A stretch of DNA of 64,000 nt from Pyxicephalus adspersus (GCF_032062135.1 NC_092859.1:109747452-109811451), one strand, 5' to 3'. Counted from the stretch's first letter, positions 25,261 through 42,665 are shown. Numbers and translations are program-made. The notes: generated by a model from the sequence alone, not told the origin.

Positions 25261-25987
25261 CTAAACAAAAATCAATTATTTGTTTTTGTTTCTCATTCTG
25301 AAGTAACTATTGTACAGCATTAATGTACATGCAAAGTATTTGGCAATAATAAATAAATCAAGAGACATTCAAATTAATACCTGGTATACAACAAAGAGTC
25401 ATTCAGTATAAAAGTATATTACAGAGAATATACAAGGCAACAGCATTACAGTATTAAAGAAAGGAACGAAAAGGTCAAAAATGTTGTTAGGCATTTGAGA
25501 ACAGGTAGAGCCTTGTTATCACTTGAATTCAATGTTTTGATCTATTCCTCCAAATAATCTATTCTTTCTGCAAGTTTTTATTTCTGTCTATGACCCAACT
25601 GGGTAAACTTTCCCTCACTTCTGTCCCTGTGTCGCCCATACAAGAAATAGGGTGGAGGGAGGTGTAACTGAGACAGGAAGCGCAGACAGAAACAAAATCA
25701 TTGTCTGAATTTCTAACCTCTTCCCACTCTACTAAAAATATGTTTCTGCTTTTGTTCTGTGTTTGAAGGAAAATTAAGCTAAATTAATTTCAGTCCTCCA
25801 ATCAGGAGAAATGAAAAAAATATTTTTTATGTATCTTGCTATAAAAATAATCATACATTCAAAGTGAACAGAGCTTTGCATTATTTACTGAGCTTTTACT
25901 GAGCTGGGTAAAAATGTTTACTTTTCCAAGTTTCTTTTCCAGCAGTAAGTCAACCTAATATATTTTAATAGGACTTTTTAGGCCATA

Positions 25988-26012
25988 TATTAATAATAAT
26001 AATAATAATATT
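25988..26012. repeat. (AAT)n microsatellite
   Basis: Seven to eight AAT units in the last GATA3 intron. Confidence 0.85.
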
Positions 26013-26369
26013 ATATAGACAATTCGAGAAGTAAGCATACTGCCTACAATACAGTTTAAAGATGATATAGCATGCATATATTAAGTATAATTTACTCAAG
26101 ATCTCAGGAACTGCACCAGCAGCATTCCACAATTTAAAACTTAGAACCAAAATAAACCAAAACAATACTTACATCTTAATAGGAAACTGGCAAGTTTTAC
26201 TGACAGCTGTCAGTTTCAGCCAGTAATAAATCAACTTCACACCACTCAGCTACTACAAGCTGTGTTTTACTGCAGTGCATTCATTGCATTAGGCTGGAAC
26301 CATTCACCTTTCAGTTAACAAGTACATGGCAAATTGTTCTTTTATTTTACAAAGGCTGACCGCAGCATG

Positions 26370-26600
26370 GTGAGGTCAACCAATAAAACAGTGGTGTGCT
26401 GCATTAAGAGCAGGGAATTGTTCATGATCCTTGCAGAGCTTAGCCTCAGAGTGAATTCCTATTATCTTACTAATTAGCTACGCACTCTGCTGAGGGTGGT
26501 CAGTTTTATAGCCCTTGTGGACACCTGCTGGGAGTCTGCCTGTCCAGACTTTCCAATTGATGGTTTCACTTCAGGATTAACCGTGCAATGATAGCAGCAA
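26370..26600. promoter_or_regulatory. Enhancer-like block in the last GATA3 intron
   Basis: Complex, non-repetitive sequence in AT-rich surroundings. It includes a GATA site on the minus strand (ATTATCTTAC, near 26462) next to a homeodomain-type CTAATTAGC, and a plus-strand AATGATAGCA near 26588. The call rests on composition and motif density only; conservation was not tested. Confidence 0.25.
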
Positions 26601-29600
26601 TACTTTAAAGACACCTTTATATGCAGGTATTATTGCACATTCAACAAATGTAATGGTAATGTATACATGCCCAACCTAAGAAATATTTACAAAAAGGTTT
26701 AGAAGTGAACAGGTACATAGACTCCTAGGCATTATGGATAATATGTATGTACGCTGAGAGGTAGGCATTATGTATTTGTATATAGGATGCAAATACCATT
26801 TTAGGATAGATTTTTCCTAATAGCCAATGGCCTGCCAATTTATATGGACTGTGAAACACAGTTTAGCTAGCATAAAATTAATCTCATCCCCCGTTGCTAT
26901 TTCTCTTACTTTCCCCCTTCTCCAGAGGTAATGCATACTAGGAAATTCGTTATAATATTATATATTTTTATGCTTATTTTGTCAAGTTGCAAGGATTTGT
27001 AAAGGCTTAAAAAAGGACGTTAAATGAAAAATGTAACTCTATACTTATTGTATGCTTTGTATACCCAGCTACAAAAGGAAGTAAACTGTGTAAAAACAAT
27101 ACCTCTGATATGACTCTGATATAGACAACCCAAACCCTCCACATCGTTATTTTCCTCAACATTGCCGAGAAAGTGCTACAATTTCTCTCATTCTGGTCAT
27201 GTGATGTGTCAAATCAATAAAACTCCTCTTTCCTGGCCCTTAATATAAACTGATCTGTGGATTCCTGAAGTTTCACAAGATTGCAGAATTTTAGGAATGA
27301 TGAGCTGATCATGCCATGTGTGCTTTACAAAACTTGTATATAGCTGCTGCTTAATATTTAATTGGGAATACAGTGGCACAAGTAATTATATCCATATACA
27401 TTTGGAATGTTATCATATTTAATTTTTTTTTTATTTGTGATAATTGAGCTTCTAGATCATACAAGTACTCTAATATTGAAAGAATTTCATACATTTTACT
27501 TTATTTTATTTTTTTACTGTATTTTAATTAATTAAAATGTCTCTTGACCCCAGGAAGCTAAAAGGAAAAATCATTACAAGGGGGGCATTTATTTGAATTA
27601 CTGTTCCTAATATTGTTTAACTGTTGTTCCTATACTTTAATACATATTTAAAACTTGTTTCTTCATAGTCATGTTTTCAACTGACACAAGTTAAAATGTA
27701 TGTAGCTAATTATGTTGAATAAAGGTTGTCTCCAATTATTTAATTCACTAAATCTACATACAGCTAATTATATTGGCTTTTTTAGGTTTAAATAATTACA
27801 TTTTCCTAACATTAATAATGTGAAAAAAGAGAAAAGTATATTTAATTAAAAAAGCCACATAATTTACATTTTGTTTTGTTTTATCACACTACGTCTGTTA
27901 TTTTTTTATGTAGGATTTTAAGTACATATAATAACTGTCAGAATCTTGCAGCACTAACAACTGGTACTATGAGTACCAGCATTTTCCTATTTACAGGTTA
28001 TTTTAAAAAAACAGAGTATAGCATCCAACATATTGGGATTTATTAGGTTGAAGTCGCACAACCAGCGAGGGCAAGCAGGAATACTAGCAGCCCTCACCAT
28101 TAGCAAAATTATGCTCACTATGCTCACGTGCATTCCTACACTCACACAATGACATCCACATGGGCAGCCACGGTATGCTCGATGGCTAGTCTTTAAAATG
28201 AAGCTCATAGGTAAACAGGGAAAGGGGTGGAGTTAGTGAATTCTGAAAAAAAAATGTATTAATCTTTTTTTTTTTACTGGTCGGTGTAAGTTGTTTCCCG
28301 AAACAAAATTAAATATATAGTTTTCATTTTTTATTTTTTTCAAGTTCAATATAGATATCATAAGTATTTAGAGATTCCCATTTATTAGTGTCATTATTAT
28401 ATAGTTTTTAATTTTATTATGTTTCTGTTTTATTTTGTATTTTTTTATGGGTTTTTTTAATTCACTCTTTATATCATAGCACTTAGAGATTTCCACATAT
28501 TATTATTATTATGTATTTACAAGCGTGATGTTAGGGCAGCTGTTATATCCATTGTAGTATATTTGAAGTAAAATAACATAGCAATAAAATAAAACTGTTT
28601 GAAAGAGTTAACTGGACAGGGAATCTTTTTTTTCTACCCCAGACAAGAAGCTATTTGCCTGCATTGAATATCTGCTCCCTAGAAATATGAGACAAGTTTC
28701 AGTTGCAGATGTGAAATGATGACCTATTTTACATTGCACCGTCTAGAGTGCATATCAAAGGAAAATATTTAATGAAATGAAAATAAAGCAAGTTTAATCC
28801 TGCTACAGGCTTGTTGTGTTTCACACCTGATGAAAACACCTAGGAGGTCTGACAGCCAAGTGTAAATATATTTGTTTAGCATATCCTAATAAAATGAAAC
28901 CTGCCAGATTTTTGGATGATGAACAATTAATACATGTGATCTGTACTAAAAGCAGTTGTGCATAATGATTGCTAATATGTCTCCTGCTCTTGTTATAAAA
29001 CCATATACATAAATATGAATGCATAAATTAATGTTAAATAAGATTAAAACCCTGCACCTGAATGATTTCATTTTTAGCATATTTTCCTTTGCTTGGCTGA
29101 ATATATCAGCTGAGATTTGAGGAACATTGTACATTTTAAACTATTGAAAAAATCATAAACTATTGAAAAAAGCATATTTGATATACAACTTTTTAGCAGC
29201 TATTGGCTCTTTTATGTGCTAATAATATGAAAACACTAGGAATTTTACATTATATTAACAGTTACTTAAAACAGTAAAATATATATATATATTTAAAAAA
29301 AAATAAAGAAGAAATTTAACTATGCGTTATATAATATATATCTGACTTCAACCAAGTCAAATATATTTCTTATTATTTAATCAAAGGAAATTTTGTAAAA
29401 TTTCCCATTCAACAAAACTGCATGTTCTTTAAATTTATAGTTTTTAGTGCTTATACTGCCTTCTACCTAAAGGTTTTTTATAGCTTAGAAAAACATTATT
29501 AATTAAAAAAAAATTATTAAGCTCTTGTCAGTTGTATTATTTTCATTTAATGATTAGCAGTTGACTTTTAATGTTAATTTAAGCTTACTGGAATGGCACT

Positions 29601-31109
29601 CTACAATTTAGGAAAATAAATGTGGAAGAAATACATTTATTTTACTTTTCATAAAGATTAATTCACTGAACTTCAATAATAATTTTTTTTTTTGCCATGA
29701 CAGCCATTATTTTTAGTAATGAGAGCTGTTAAAAATAACAGCCACAAATCTAAAAAAAAAATATGTGTAATATACGTTAGAAAAACTAGAATACAAAACT
29801 GAAATCATTACATTAGTTAGACTCATTGGATGAAAAAACAGATAATTTGAATAACATTCTTAACTTGTGTCATCAAAGATCATCTGCTTCAACCCAGTAA
29901 TGTAATGACCATTCACTGATCCAACTGATCCAACTGATTTCTAAATCATACCTTGAAAAATGTAAACTATTACTGACCCGTTATTGATGGCGATAAAAAA
30001 AAGATTGCACTCAGGTCCAACTACGTTTCTGCATTGGGGGTATGGACATTCAGGGAAATCAGCACTCCAGTGGTGGATTTTAGTCACATGACTAGAGTGT
30101 AGATCCTGCAAGTTGTAGGTTTTTGCTGCTTGTCCTACCTCTTAGCCCCCTCCCTAACATTTCAGTCATTTTGTGCTTGATCTTTAGGTCTCCTAGTGCC
30201 CTATGCAACATCACTTTTTATCCATACAATCATAGTCATCTCAAAAAACAAACTTATCCACATTAATTTAAAGTTGACCCTGGACACTGTGTTACATGAA
30301 CAATTTTGTTCAGTCAAAATTATATCTACATATAAACACTGGATTAAGTGGCAACCATAGATATGAACACATCTGTTATATGAATCTTGGATGATGTTCA
30401 GATTCTATGCAATTTTATACAATTTATATATATAGAATCATAACTTCTCTCCTATATAAACATAGTTTGACAATTTTGTAAGGTTTTTGTAAGGTATATA
30501 AAGCTATACAATGATTGGTGAAACTGGCAGAATCAGGTGGAAATACCATCATATCTTTGATCAATGACTCTCTTTTTGGGGACAGACATTTGCAGAGGCT
30601 GTGTGGTGTCTTTAGACATATGACCAATTTTTTGTTTTGTTAGCAAGTGATGATCATGTCATGTCTGTGGATAGTCCCTGCTGACCAATTTCAGTGGAAA
30701 TAGTAGTTAAAGTGTGTTGAATATTTTGGACTAAATGAAATAGTTACTAAAAATAGGAGGTGGCTGTCTCATACCCTTCAATGACACCATCATGCATGTT
30801 TGGGGAATTCTAAAGATCTTTGGTCATATTATGGTATCACATTCAACACCCAGTGATGTGTATATCTAGTGTAGAGGGGCCATACGCAGACTGATCTCTC
30901 AAAAATGGAAGTGATATATCTATCCATCCTCACTGCAAAGGGCCAATCTAGATCTTTCTACTTGGGTAATTTTATTATTTTACCCTTGGCCTATAGAACT
31001 TGGCTTCATTTAAAGCAAAAACGTTTCTTAGGAAGAGTAAAAAAAATTAGAAAAGCAAATTACCATAATTGTATCACTTTCTTCATGGATTTTACACATG
31101 CCATCAGTT

Positions 31110-31420
31110 TGTAAATTACACCAGACGTTTGCACCATGTGCACTGGCTGTACATTACATACTGCTGACCTCTGCACACCATATGCTGGGTTGCACATTAC
31201 TCCTGCACCCTGTACATAAAACTCCTCTGACCACTGTACTCGGTTACATATACTTGAACTCTAAACTCTGTAAATTACATTCTTCTTATGCCTGCACTCA
31301 GTATATAAGATACTATTGACTTCATTTTATTTTATTTATTTACTTTATTATGCATACTCCCTCCCCTGCACTGTATGCAGAATTATACATTGCATACTAT
31401 GTACATTAATTAGGTTATTG
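31110..31420. repeat. Degenerate tandem repeat (units CTCTGACC..CTGTACATTAC)
   Basis: About seven diverged copies, spaced roughly 30-40 bp, of a motif like CCTCTGACCACTGTACTC plus TACATTACAT. Visible members are TGCTGACCTCTGCACACC, CCTGCACCCTGTACATAA, CCTCTGACCACTGTACTC, TAAACTCTGTAAATTACA, TGCCTGCACTCAGTATAT and CCCTGCACTGTATGCAG. It lies within the last GATA3 intron. Confidence 0.65.
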
Positions 31421-32089
31421 TTTAATGTAACTATTCACCTTTAAGTCACCCCAATGGTAGGTTATTTGTGCCACAAACATAACTTCCTACATCTGTGCTA
31501 AGCTATCCCAGGCCCTACACAAGCCTGGCAATGCCTCATAAACATCCTAGAAAATGAAAAATATAAGCTGGCAATAGACAACACAAGGGAAAGAGTCTTA
31601 ACTAGACTCTTAAGGTACTATGCTGGACTGACAAAGTTTAAAATAGTGTAACTATTTTTGCTGAAGGTGGCCAGATAGGACATTGATCAGGTCAATAGCA
31701 AACAAACAGTTTGTTGGATATCACACACAATATAATTTGCATACAAAACAAAACATACCTAAATGAACTGGGGAAAAATGCAGGGAAACTCTTTGAAATA
31801 ACATAACTATTTACAAGCAACTATTCAATACATTTTTTTTTATTATCTACACAAAAATTCTAAGAACTCACAACTAGTACTCCAACAAATAAAAAAACAA
31901 GGGTTAAACATGGATCAGTGTGTTATTTTTAGTTTAATAATCACTTCTACCCGAATGAAGCCTGAAGCTAACAATCCACTGATCATTAAGTTCTAATTAT
32001 GTTCCCCTATTAAGTTTAACTGGTTAAAGCACATTTTTTTTAAAGTATTCAGACAACCATTTGCAAGAGGAAACATGGTATTCGTATTA

Positions 32090-34125
<2,036 letters not shown>

Positions 34126-35039
34126 TTAATTTCTGAGCAAGGATATGGGTCTACTAGCAAATGACCCACTAGATACAAATGGTCACACCAGCTTTTACAG
34201 TTCCCTTTTTTACATTTACTCAAAGTAAACTAGAAGTAAATATGCCAAAATATGTAAAAACATGTTTGCAGTGCACACCCAGACCAGCTAAATTTATTTC
34301 AGACTGTGGCCCCATACAAAGTGAATGAACATCTAATGTTTCACAAAATCTTTGATCATCAACTATTTGACATGTGTGTTTAAATGCCTCTGACAATCAG
34401 TTTTACCCATCATCCATAGTTGGCATGCATGGTAAATCTGGCACACACAGAATGATACAGAGGGCAAAAAGAGCAGAAGAGAGTTGTGACATTTTACAAT
34501 TTTGGTGGACTGTTGGTGGCCTTTCATATAAACGATTAATCGAAAGAAGTTTATACAGCTGGTGGAAAAACATTCAACAATTTGATTACTTCACAATCTA
34601 TTGAACACTTTGACATGTTGTTAGATGTTTATCCACTGCGCATGGGAAGCATTAGGGTACATAGAAGAAGAACATTTAACCGGCTTGTTTTGTGAAAAAA
34701 CAATAGTGACAGCCCAAAAATAAAATCTACATAAAATGTTAAAAGGTTGTTTTCTGTTTTTGCAAATTAACTGGAAATAAAATAAAGTGAATGTGCTGTA
34801 GCGGTAATATGAAGGTAAATAGTCATGTGTAATAAAATATTTCTTTTCATCAAATAATCTCTAGAAAACACTGAACATTTTCCAGGCAGATTCTTTAGTT
34901 TATGACATATCATAAACTTAATGTTTATATTGTATAGTATTTTACACACCTACATCAACCAAACTACAACTCAGTGGGTGATTTAATATTATATTTCCAC
35001 CCAGCCAGCTATTTTTTATTCAAATGTATTACACATGAT

Positions 35040-35320
35040 AGGGTTTTTGTTATTTTTCTCAAGTCTTTACATCTTGCATCAGACATACGTGCTAAGGTCA
35101 ATGAGTTTTCAGCTATGCTGATGTCAGGCTCAAACCTGGAAATGTAAAAGATCTCAGATTGAAAGTTTTCAGTTCACGCACGCTTTTTGTTCTCTGCATG
35201 ACAAGAACACAGTCTTTGCTTTTGACTGCTTGAGCAAAACGTTTCTTCTTGGTGTTAGGACACTGTATGTAACTCATTAACACGTTTGTCTGACAACATC
35301 ACATCATATCATAACTAGTG
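35040..35320. promoter_or_regulatory. Enhancer-like block in the 12-kb GATA3 intron
   Basis: High-complexity sequence without repeat features. It contains AAGGTCA (nuclear-receptor half site), a CATGACAAGAACAC stretch and TTGTCTGACAACATCACATC. Composition differs from the adjacent AT-rich DNA. No alignment was possible. Confidence 0.22.
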
Positions 35321-38300
35321 TAATGAAGCGGTAAATAAGTTAACATAAAGTTGTGAAAAAAGTTAAAAGAAGAAAGCCCCATTTCACATCAGACTGTGTG
35401 GTATGCTGGACACCTTCAAACCTATGTGCCTGTGCATCCTACGCCCAATATAAAAATAGTAGCGCTTTCCTGCAATTTTATTGAAAAGAATGGATGACAG
35501 GCATGACTTTTAGAGCTGCTGTAACATTTCCCTATAGACCCCCAGGTAGTTAATAAATGTAACTAATTATACATTTTTTCCTTAAATGATATGAAGTGAA
35601 CATGTGTGTTTAACCACCACCCACTTATCAAAATGACACTAGCCTCCTCTGTCTAGATAAATACTTACTGCAATTTTTAGGCTGTACAATTTCTTTGCAT
35701 CCCAGGATATGGATAGCTCACGGGAAAATTTTCAGCACAGGTTGCAAAAATTTTGAGGACTTTGGCAGTCGGGTCAAGTTATAGACAGTGGTAGTCTTTT
35801 GCAATAATTTATATTTATCTCAGGCATAACCATCAAATGAAGGTTATTATTCATGGTATTCTCACAAAGACTAGTTCAGTAAAAAAAAGCATGCATGTAG
35901 ACTGCAATTAATTCCTTTGTGCACATTACAGAACCAAAAACATGAGTCTGGCATCAATGGGTAAATCACCCAAAGAGGCCTTACTGGTGGGCTAAAGGTA
36001 TCCATGGACATTAAATGACAGGCTTCTGATGAGGCTATTTTCAGAAAAAAACATTTATGAAGCAATCTCAAGTACTGCTGTGAAAAGCTTTTTCAGGGAT
36101 TTGCAATCAGACAGCTCGGAAAATCTTTCTGATTACTTTTGTTTTTGCTTTTAAGCCATACTGAATGTGTCGGCAGCACACTTTTATTTGCAAGGCCAGC
36201 ACAAGATTCTGCGTATTTTTATGGCCAGAAGCCCTGGTGATACATCTAAATCTGTGGTCACTGAACATTGAGAGTTGTGTGGAGCCATAAAAATCATCTG
36301 CTCTGGCACAGGGTTACAGTGCATAACCGATCATCTCTACACTTTGCTAACAAAGCTTGAAAAACGAATGATTTTTGTTTTTGTTTTGGAAATTAGTGAG
36401 AGCTAATATTAGTTTACCGTCTCCAACAGATGCTGGTTTACCATCTAGATAGTAAACTGCTTGATTGGTAGGTAATAAATATAAAAATATGTTGTCAGAA
36501 TAAGGTATGCACTCTTGACTGTAGTATTTTATGATATACAATATTTAAGTCTATTAGTAGTCATATATGCAGTTTTAACAAGTGTCTGAAATGACAACTG
36601 GAGCATTGAAAAGTCAAGTTTTTTTCAACCTCCTGTTATTCTCTTAGTATAGATAGTCCTACCCAGAAACCGTTTAAGAAGAGGAAAGATTACCATGTTA
36701 CCCCAAATGGGATTCATCTCACATATTTCTAAACTATATTTATTTACTATAACTACTAAATATACAAAACCACAAATGTGTCAATTATGAAATAGCAACA
36801 TAACTCATTTGGCTTGTTTTTTAGTGTTTCAGTGTTTGTTAAAATTGTAATGCAGAATATTGCTTTTAGTAAAAATAAAAGAAGGTTTTCTTAAAACAAA
36901 TCATAACTTCAATAAATAATAGATAATTCTTAAGAATATCCTTTAGAATAGTGGGTGGATCCATTTTTGCCACTGTGCATCCAGTATGTACAAATGTATG
37001 TAGTTTGGAATAGTTATATTAGACTGCACCTGTGCTACAGTTGGCCCAGGGGGCATTATGGAATGATTTGCATGGCTGTTCTTGGTAAAATGAGGGCAAT
37101 ACTTTTTGGATTTAAAAGCTTGATATGCAAATAGATTTTGTTTAAACAACACTCTACAGTGCTTGCCACGGGTTTACTGGAGGGCATTTGGTTCCACCTT
37201 ACCAAAACCTGGCTGGGTTTACCTTCAAGTTTATTTCAACAAACAGAATGTGCTTATTAACCTTAGTTCTACACGTACCAAACATTAAGAACTGCAACTA
37301 TAGGGAAAGCCTACATTCACTACCTTTAAATATTTCTTACTGAACATGTCATGTTCATATTGGGTGAACATGGATCTTGAAAAATCATTTTCATTAATCA
37401 TTCCTAATATTCACTACACAGATAAAAAAAATCTAATTTACATACTTACATCAAAGTTTGTGAATGCTTGCTGAAAGTTCATCAAACCAAACCAGCAAAA
37501 CTGTTCTCTACTTCAATCAGCCAGTCACACCATGGAAAACTTTAAAGAAAAAAAATTCCCCTAAAATAGGCTGCTGAAAGCTAACAGATTTACCGGTTTG
37601 GCATATCTATTGTATATAACCCCCACAAAAAGACATCAAGCACATCAACTGCTTGCCTCACATAAACTGCAAAACTAAGGAAATATTTGAAGAAACTCTG
37701 AGTATACTGTGAGGCTCATGTGCATGGCCATTTACGTAAACCAATGAAAGACAATGTTATTGCAAACGAGCACAAAACAATGCATTTGCAAGTTTTTCAG
37801 TGCTTTGAGACCAATTTGAACCTCTTCAGTAGCTAAGGTTTGTTTGAAATTAAAATGACTCCTAGTATGGAGAAAATTCTCACTTTTGCTGGATTTCACT
37901 GCTTAGACTCCTTTCACTGCTTCTAACTCTACACTCCAAGTCCAGAAATCACAAAATGAATCAAGGCCTAGTTCTTGTATACTTAGTTCTAAAATACACT
38001 AGTGGTCTGAAACTCCTGTATTTGTCTTTTCACAATTTATAGGCAGCGAAATCCATAAATCAAAATCTATTATTATTATCCATAAGCCACAATTGTAGAG
38101 GAATTCAGGAATGTTCAGGAATGCACTTTTGGCAAATTTACATTGTCAATTTGGACTGATGGATATTAAGAATCGGTCCATGCAATAGCTAATGTGTAAT
38201 CTTAAGTGTAATCTGAGTGATTTTCACAGTTTTTTGAATTTTGTACAATAATCTCATACACTTATATAGACTAGTGATTGCTATATATGTAGTGTTTTTA

Positions 38301-38968
38301 ACAATCTTACATTTAACTGAGCTGTTCATCGGCAAATGAACAATTTTGTAACTTTCTACGAATAATTGGTCACAGATGTTACTAGTTATTAAAATGACCC
38401 CACCAGCAGCATACCTATGAGCACAAAAACTTTCCCAAAAATGTAACATGTACGGGCTACCACTAATCATTATCTGACAATACATGTGACCAAACCTTTT
38501 ATAGATACCTGAACACTCACCCATGTTGCTCTGTTTTGTGCATTTGTAGCTCACAAATGCCTCCAGCATTGTCTTTTGAATGCCCACAGTATGTACACTT
38601 TACTTATGGTGGAGTAATGCATCAAATGTCATCACTTACTGCACGTAAAATAATAGACAGTCCAGGTCATTTAGACTGTCCCTCACCACTACCCTTGCAG
38701 GAATATTAATTAGTGGTGTGTTTTGAAAGGAAGCTACTCAATGAATTTAATGGCCTTTACCCAGTATTCTACTGGCCTTTTAGATATTATCATAATTATG
38801 TTAATAAATAGGATAATTTAACAGGTGATCAGCACTGAGTGCTCTTGGAAGTCAAAGAAGTTTGTACTTTCTTTGAAGCATAAAGTGGGAAACTTAAACT
38901 ATGAAGGGCAGGGATCTATCTAAGCAAACCATCTAATCAGGTAGTTCCTTTCACCACATAGTAGTTTG

Positions 38969-39318
38969 TAAAGCTAAGTACACATGCTACACAGTTGTCA
39001 TTTAAACCAAATAACCAGAAACAAACATATAGTTAGAAAGTTATTTAGAAAAAAAAATCCAGATAGATATGTTCTGATAAATATCTGTCATCCGCTATCA
39101 TGTGTACTTATGTCGTTAGCCATTAAATGCTCATGCGGGGCCAGTGGGCTCATGCTGGGCTCATCTTTCAACGATCACATCCACAGTCAGTACGTTAGTC
39201 TGCTGAGCTCTATGGCCCATCATGTCATTGCTGTATGTATAGCAATGCAGTTTTGGGTGTTATTTTTTTTTTTGAATGTCCACTCATTGACAATTATCTT
39301 GTGTGTGTACATAGTTAC
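38969..39318. mobile_element. MITE-like element, GTACACAC family (copy in GATA3 intron)
   Basis: Left end TAAAGCTAAGTACACATG and right end GACAATTATCTTGTGTGTGT followed by ACATAGTTA form imperfect terminal inverted repeats shared with the copies at 9060-9487, 5378-5741 and others. It has no coding capacity. The flanking target duplication is unclear (TAA/TTA likely). Superfamily not assigned. Confidence 0.6.
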
Positions 39319-40669
39319 ACCCTCATGGAATGTATGTAATAAGAATTACTAATAAAATCTTATGGGACATAATCTGGGGCAAAAGTCTAATGCTAAATTC
39401 AATACTGTAAAATATTTAGCTGGACAAAGAATAAATCCCTCCCAGACATGTGGTTACAAATAAACCTTAGGATAGTATACTATATATACTGTAAAATGCA
39501 TACCATTCTGTTGTTTAATAGTATTAGCTGTTTTATGCTTTAGGCCTTGTTCTTGTACTAAGAATTAAGATTACATTGTAATAAAAGGAACGCATAGCTG
39601 TATATACAATCTGTAGAAGGTCATGTCATTCCTAATCACATATTACATAGGCAGATGTAGTAGTATTTTCAGATAATCCCTTAAATGCACAAAAAAGTTA
39701 TTTGAAAGAAAGGTAAGTAAGACAGTGGTGATGTCTGGAGTACATAAAGGCAAGTGCTGCTCAATCCATTAGCTTTTTGGTGCACGGCACTGTTTACAGA
39801 AGAATTAACACATTGAGTTCTGGAACATAGAAGCTAATCTCAAATCTACTGCACAGAAAAAGGTTACAAAAAAGCACAGTAACATTTACAGAGTACACTA
39901 ATGCATTTGGAGGCTTCATTTACAACCCTCAATCAGTAGTTGTCTACTTTCAGGGAAATACTTTAGACCTAAACTCCACAGGACACATAAGAGCAGGACA
40001 TTAACCACTTGTTGACAACTGCCCCCACTGCACCATTAGGATTTAAAACTGGAGCAGCTATCGTCAATTTCAGTCTTCTGTATCACTTTTTCTCCTAATT
40101 TTTACATATTTAAATTAAATTTCAATCATCGTTAGGAACAAATAAATTCAACAGCACCATGCACATTTTCTGTTCCTTTCAGTATTCAAGTCAATAGCTA
40201 AAAAAAAAACATTCCATAAGTATATTTTTTTTAATTGGTGTTCTCTTCTAGTTGTTTAGCTTTTACTATGCACATTGCAACCCCCATAACAACCACAAAT
40301 GTAATGCCAGTCTACATGATTCACTACTGTTTTATGTGTATGAGTTGTCTCAATGATTAAAAAATTCCTGAGAAGTGTATTTTTAAATGTTAAATGATTA
40401 TATATATGTGGGCCTAATGTAGACCAGTGCTCAATATGTTCTACATACAGACCAGGAAATGTGCTGTTGATTTATATAGGCCTATAGAGTAGCGTCTCCT
40501 TAGAGTACAGTGAAAGAGGCCGTTTATATTACTCTCGTAGAAGGAAGACTACTTGTAAAATATTTGTTGAAATAGAGATTTGACCAATTACTAGCCCATG
40601 ATACGTAATATTGGATGAGCCTGCAATCTACTGGATTCTATGTCTGTGTTCTTTGCTTACATTAACCTT

Positions 40670-40960
40670 TTTTTAAAAGTCAAGGTTTGCCAAGACCCCG
40701 CTGCTGTAGGTCAGCTTAATTGAAATACCCCTTGACATGCGCCCATTTATCGTCTGTACTGCTAATAGCATATAAATATTTTCCAAGCCATCCCTAATGC
40801 GTTTAACATCTTGAGGGATTTGTTTGAGTCTTCCTAAATATGATTTATCATTACAGAAAGCTTTAAATTGTTATAACAATACTTTACTAGGTGGACGTAC
40901 CCCATGAACTTGTCAGAGGTCTCCCATTGGATACACATACCACTGGCTAAAAGCGTTCAT
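40670..40960. promoter_or_regulatory. Enhancer-like block in the 12-kb GATA3 intron
   Basis: Dense non-repetitive stretch including CCCGCTGCTGTAGGTCAGC, a homeodomain-like GCTTAATTGAAA and ATGCGTTTAACATC. It resembles conserved non-coding sequence by eye; unverified. Confidence 0.25.
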
Positions 40961-41683
40961 TCTAGGGCACATAGTAACATAATAATATGAAAAGTATTAT
41001 CAAAATAACAAACCATGCAAAACAGGAAACATGAGGTTTTGGATAGTACTAGTTTAAAAGTTTTTGTATGAACACTACGTGAAATTGAAATACAAAATTC
41101 TCTTTACACCACTAAGAACAAAACTACTTTTTTTGGCAGCTCAAATGACACCTACAAACGTACGCTTGCCTCGCATCTCAATCAGAATTTTTTTTTTCTA
41201 AACAAAACAATGGCGGTTGTAGAAGAACACATTAAATAGAATCCATGCAATCTGATAATCTTTTTTGGAAGAACAGTGCGTGACGGAGTTTAATTCCTGC
41301 ACTACATATATTTATACATGGCGGAGATTCCTAAAACAAGTGCACATGGTTATAAATGAAGAATCGCGTGACTCCGTGAGTCTGGGACAAATCAAAGAGA
41401 AAGAGGGGAAGGGTTAAGTAAAATGGGATCAAACTTCCCACACCTGGATATGGAAATTCTGAATGCACATAATAAATGTTGCAGTACTGTGAGATTATGT
41501 TAATTAATTTTGTCAAATGACATCGGCTAACAGATTAATGGGGTCCAGTTTTTTTTACCAGCCCCATAAATCTGTGTTCACATTAACAATATTGTATTTT
41601 TCCACTGTGATTATTTTTTCTATTCTCTCTTTATCTGATGTGGCTTGTTGGTTTTCATGTGGTTTTAATAATTATATATTAAC

Positions 41684-41688
<5 letters not shown>

Positions 41689-41716
<28 letters not shown>
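41689..41716. repeat. (TA)n microsatellite
   Basis: About 14 TA units. Confidence 0.95.
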
Positions 41717-42665
41717 ATGTAGTGCACATAATTTGGTACTGTCTTCTATATAGAACTAACCAAGGATTAAGCTTAGCTGATGTTGAGTGGGTACATTTTC
41801 ATCACCTATACTACATGGTTTGATTAGTTTATATATGATTATTCAAAAGTGAAAGCACATTATTGCTGACTGAGCCTTCTTGTGGTAACCACTAGTGATA
41901 TTTGCATATTAAACAGGAAAACCTTTCACATTCTGTGTGTTTCAGCGAGTAATAACAATAATAACGGTAAAACACTGAAAACAATGTGCTAAATAGAGGC
42001 ATATGCCATATAATTGACAACAGATTGCATCATATTAACCCAGAAAAAAAATATCACTTAAAAATGGTGCCATCCAGTTTCTAGAATATAAGCAGTTATA
42101 TCTGCACATTTTTTTTACATCCTGAACTCTTAAACTGTTTTAGTGCAAAGATCACCAAACAATCATAGATTGCTTTGATTACAGATAAAGATTTTGCTAA
42201 TCAACCTGCTCTAGGAGTCAGTAAAACTGTTGATTTGGTTCTTTAGAAAAGAGGGGAAAAAGGCAATGGAGCTTCAAATATCAAAGTCAATTCTGCACAT
42301 TGCTTTCTGTAGATTTGTGTAATATTGCAGAAGAAAATATATGAACATACACCTATTCACGGACGTCTATAAATGCTTTTTTGCACATACTCTAGTACTC
42401 TTATTATGAGATTTTTTAGGAAAAGTAAAGTTTACAGGAATAAAGAAACCAGTGTTCTAAAAACTCTGGGATGATCATTAAAACAAATCCAGCCTGACTG
42501 GATGGTAGAAGAAAATACATATATTTTTAGTAAGTAACTACCTATGTGGATGCATTATAATGTGATTTACTGAAAGAATCTTTATAGCGTCCTGGAAACA
42601 GCTGTCTATTGCAGTAACCTTAATAATGAAATATTGTCTTTAAATCAATAAATATTTCCCTAATA

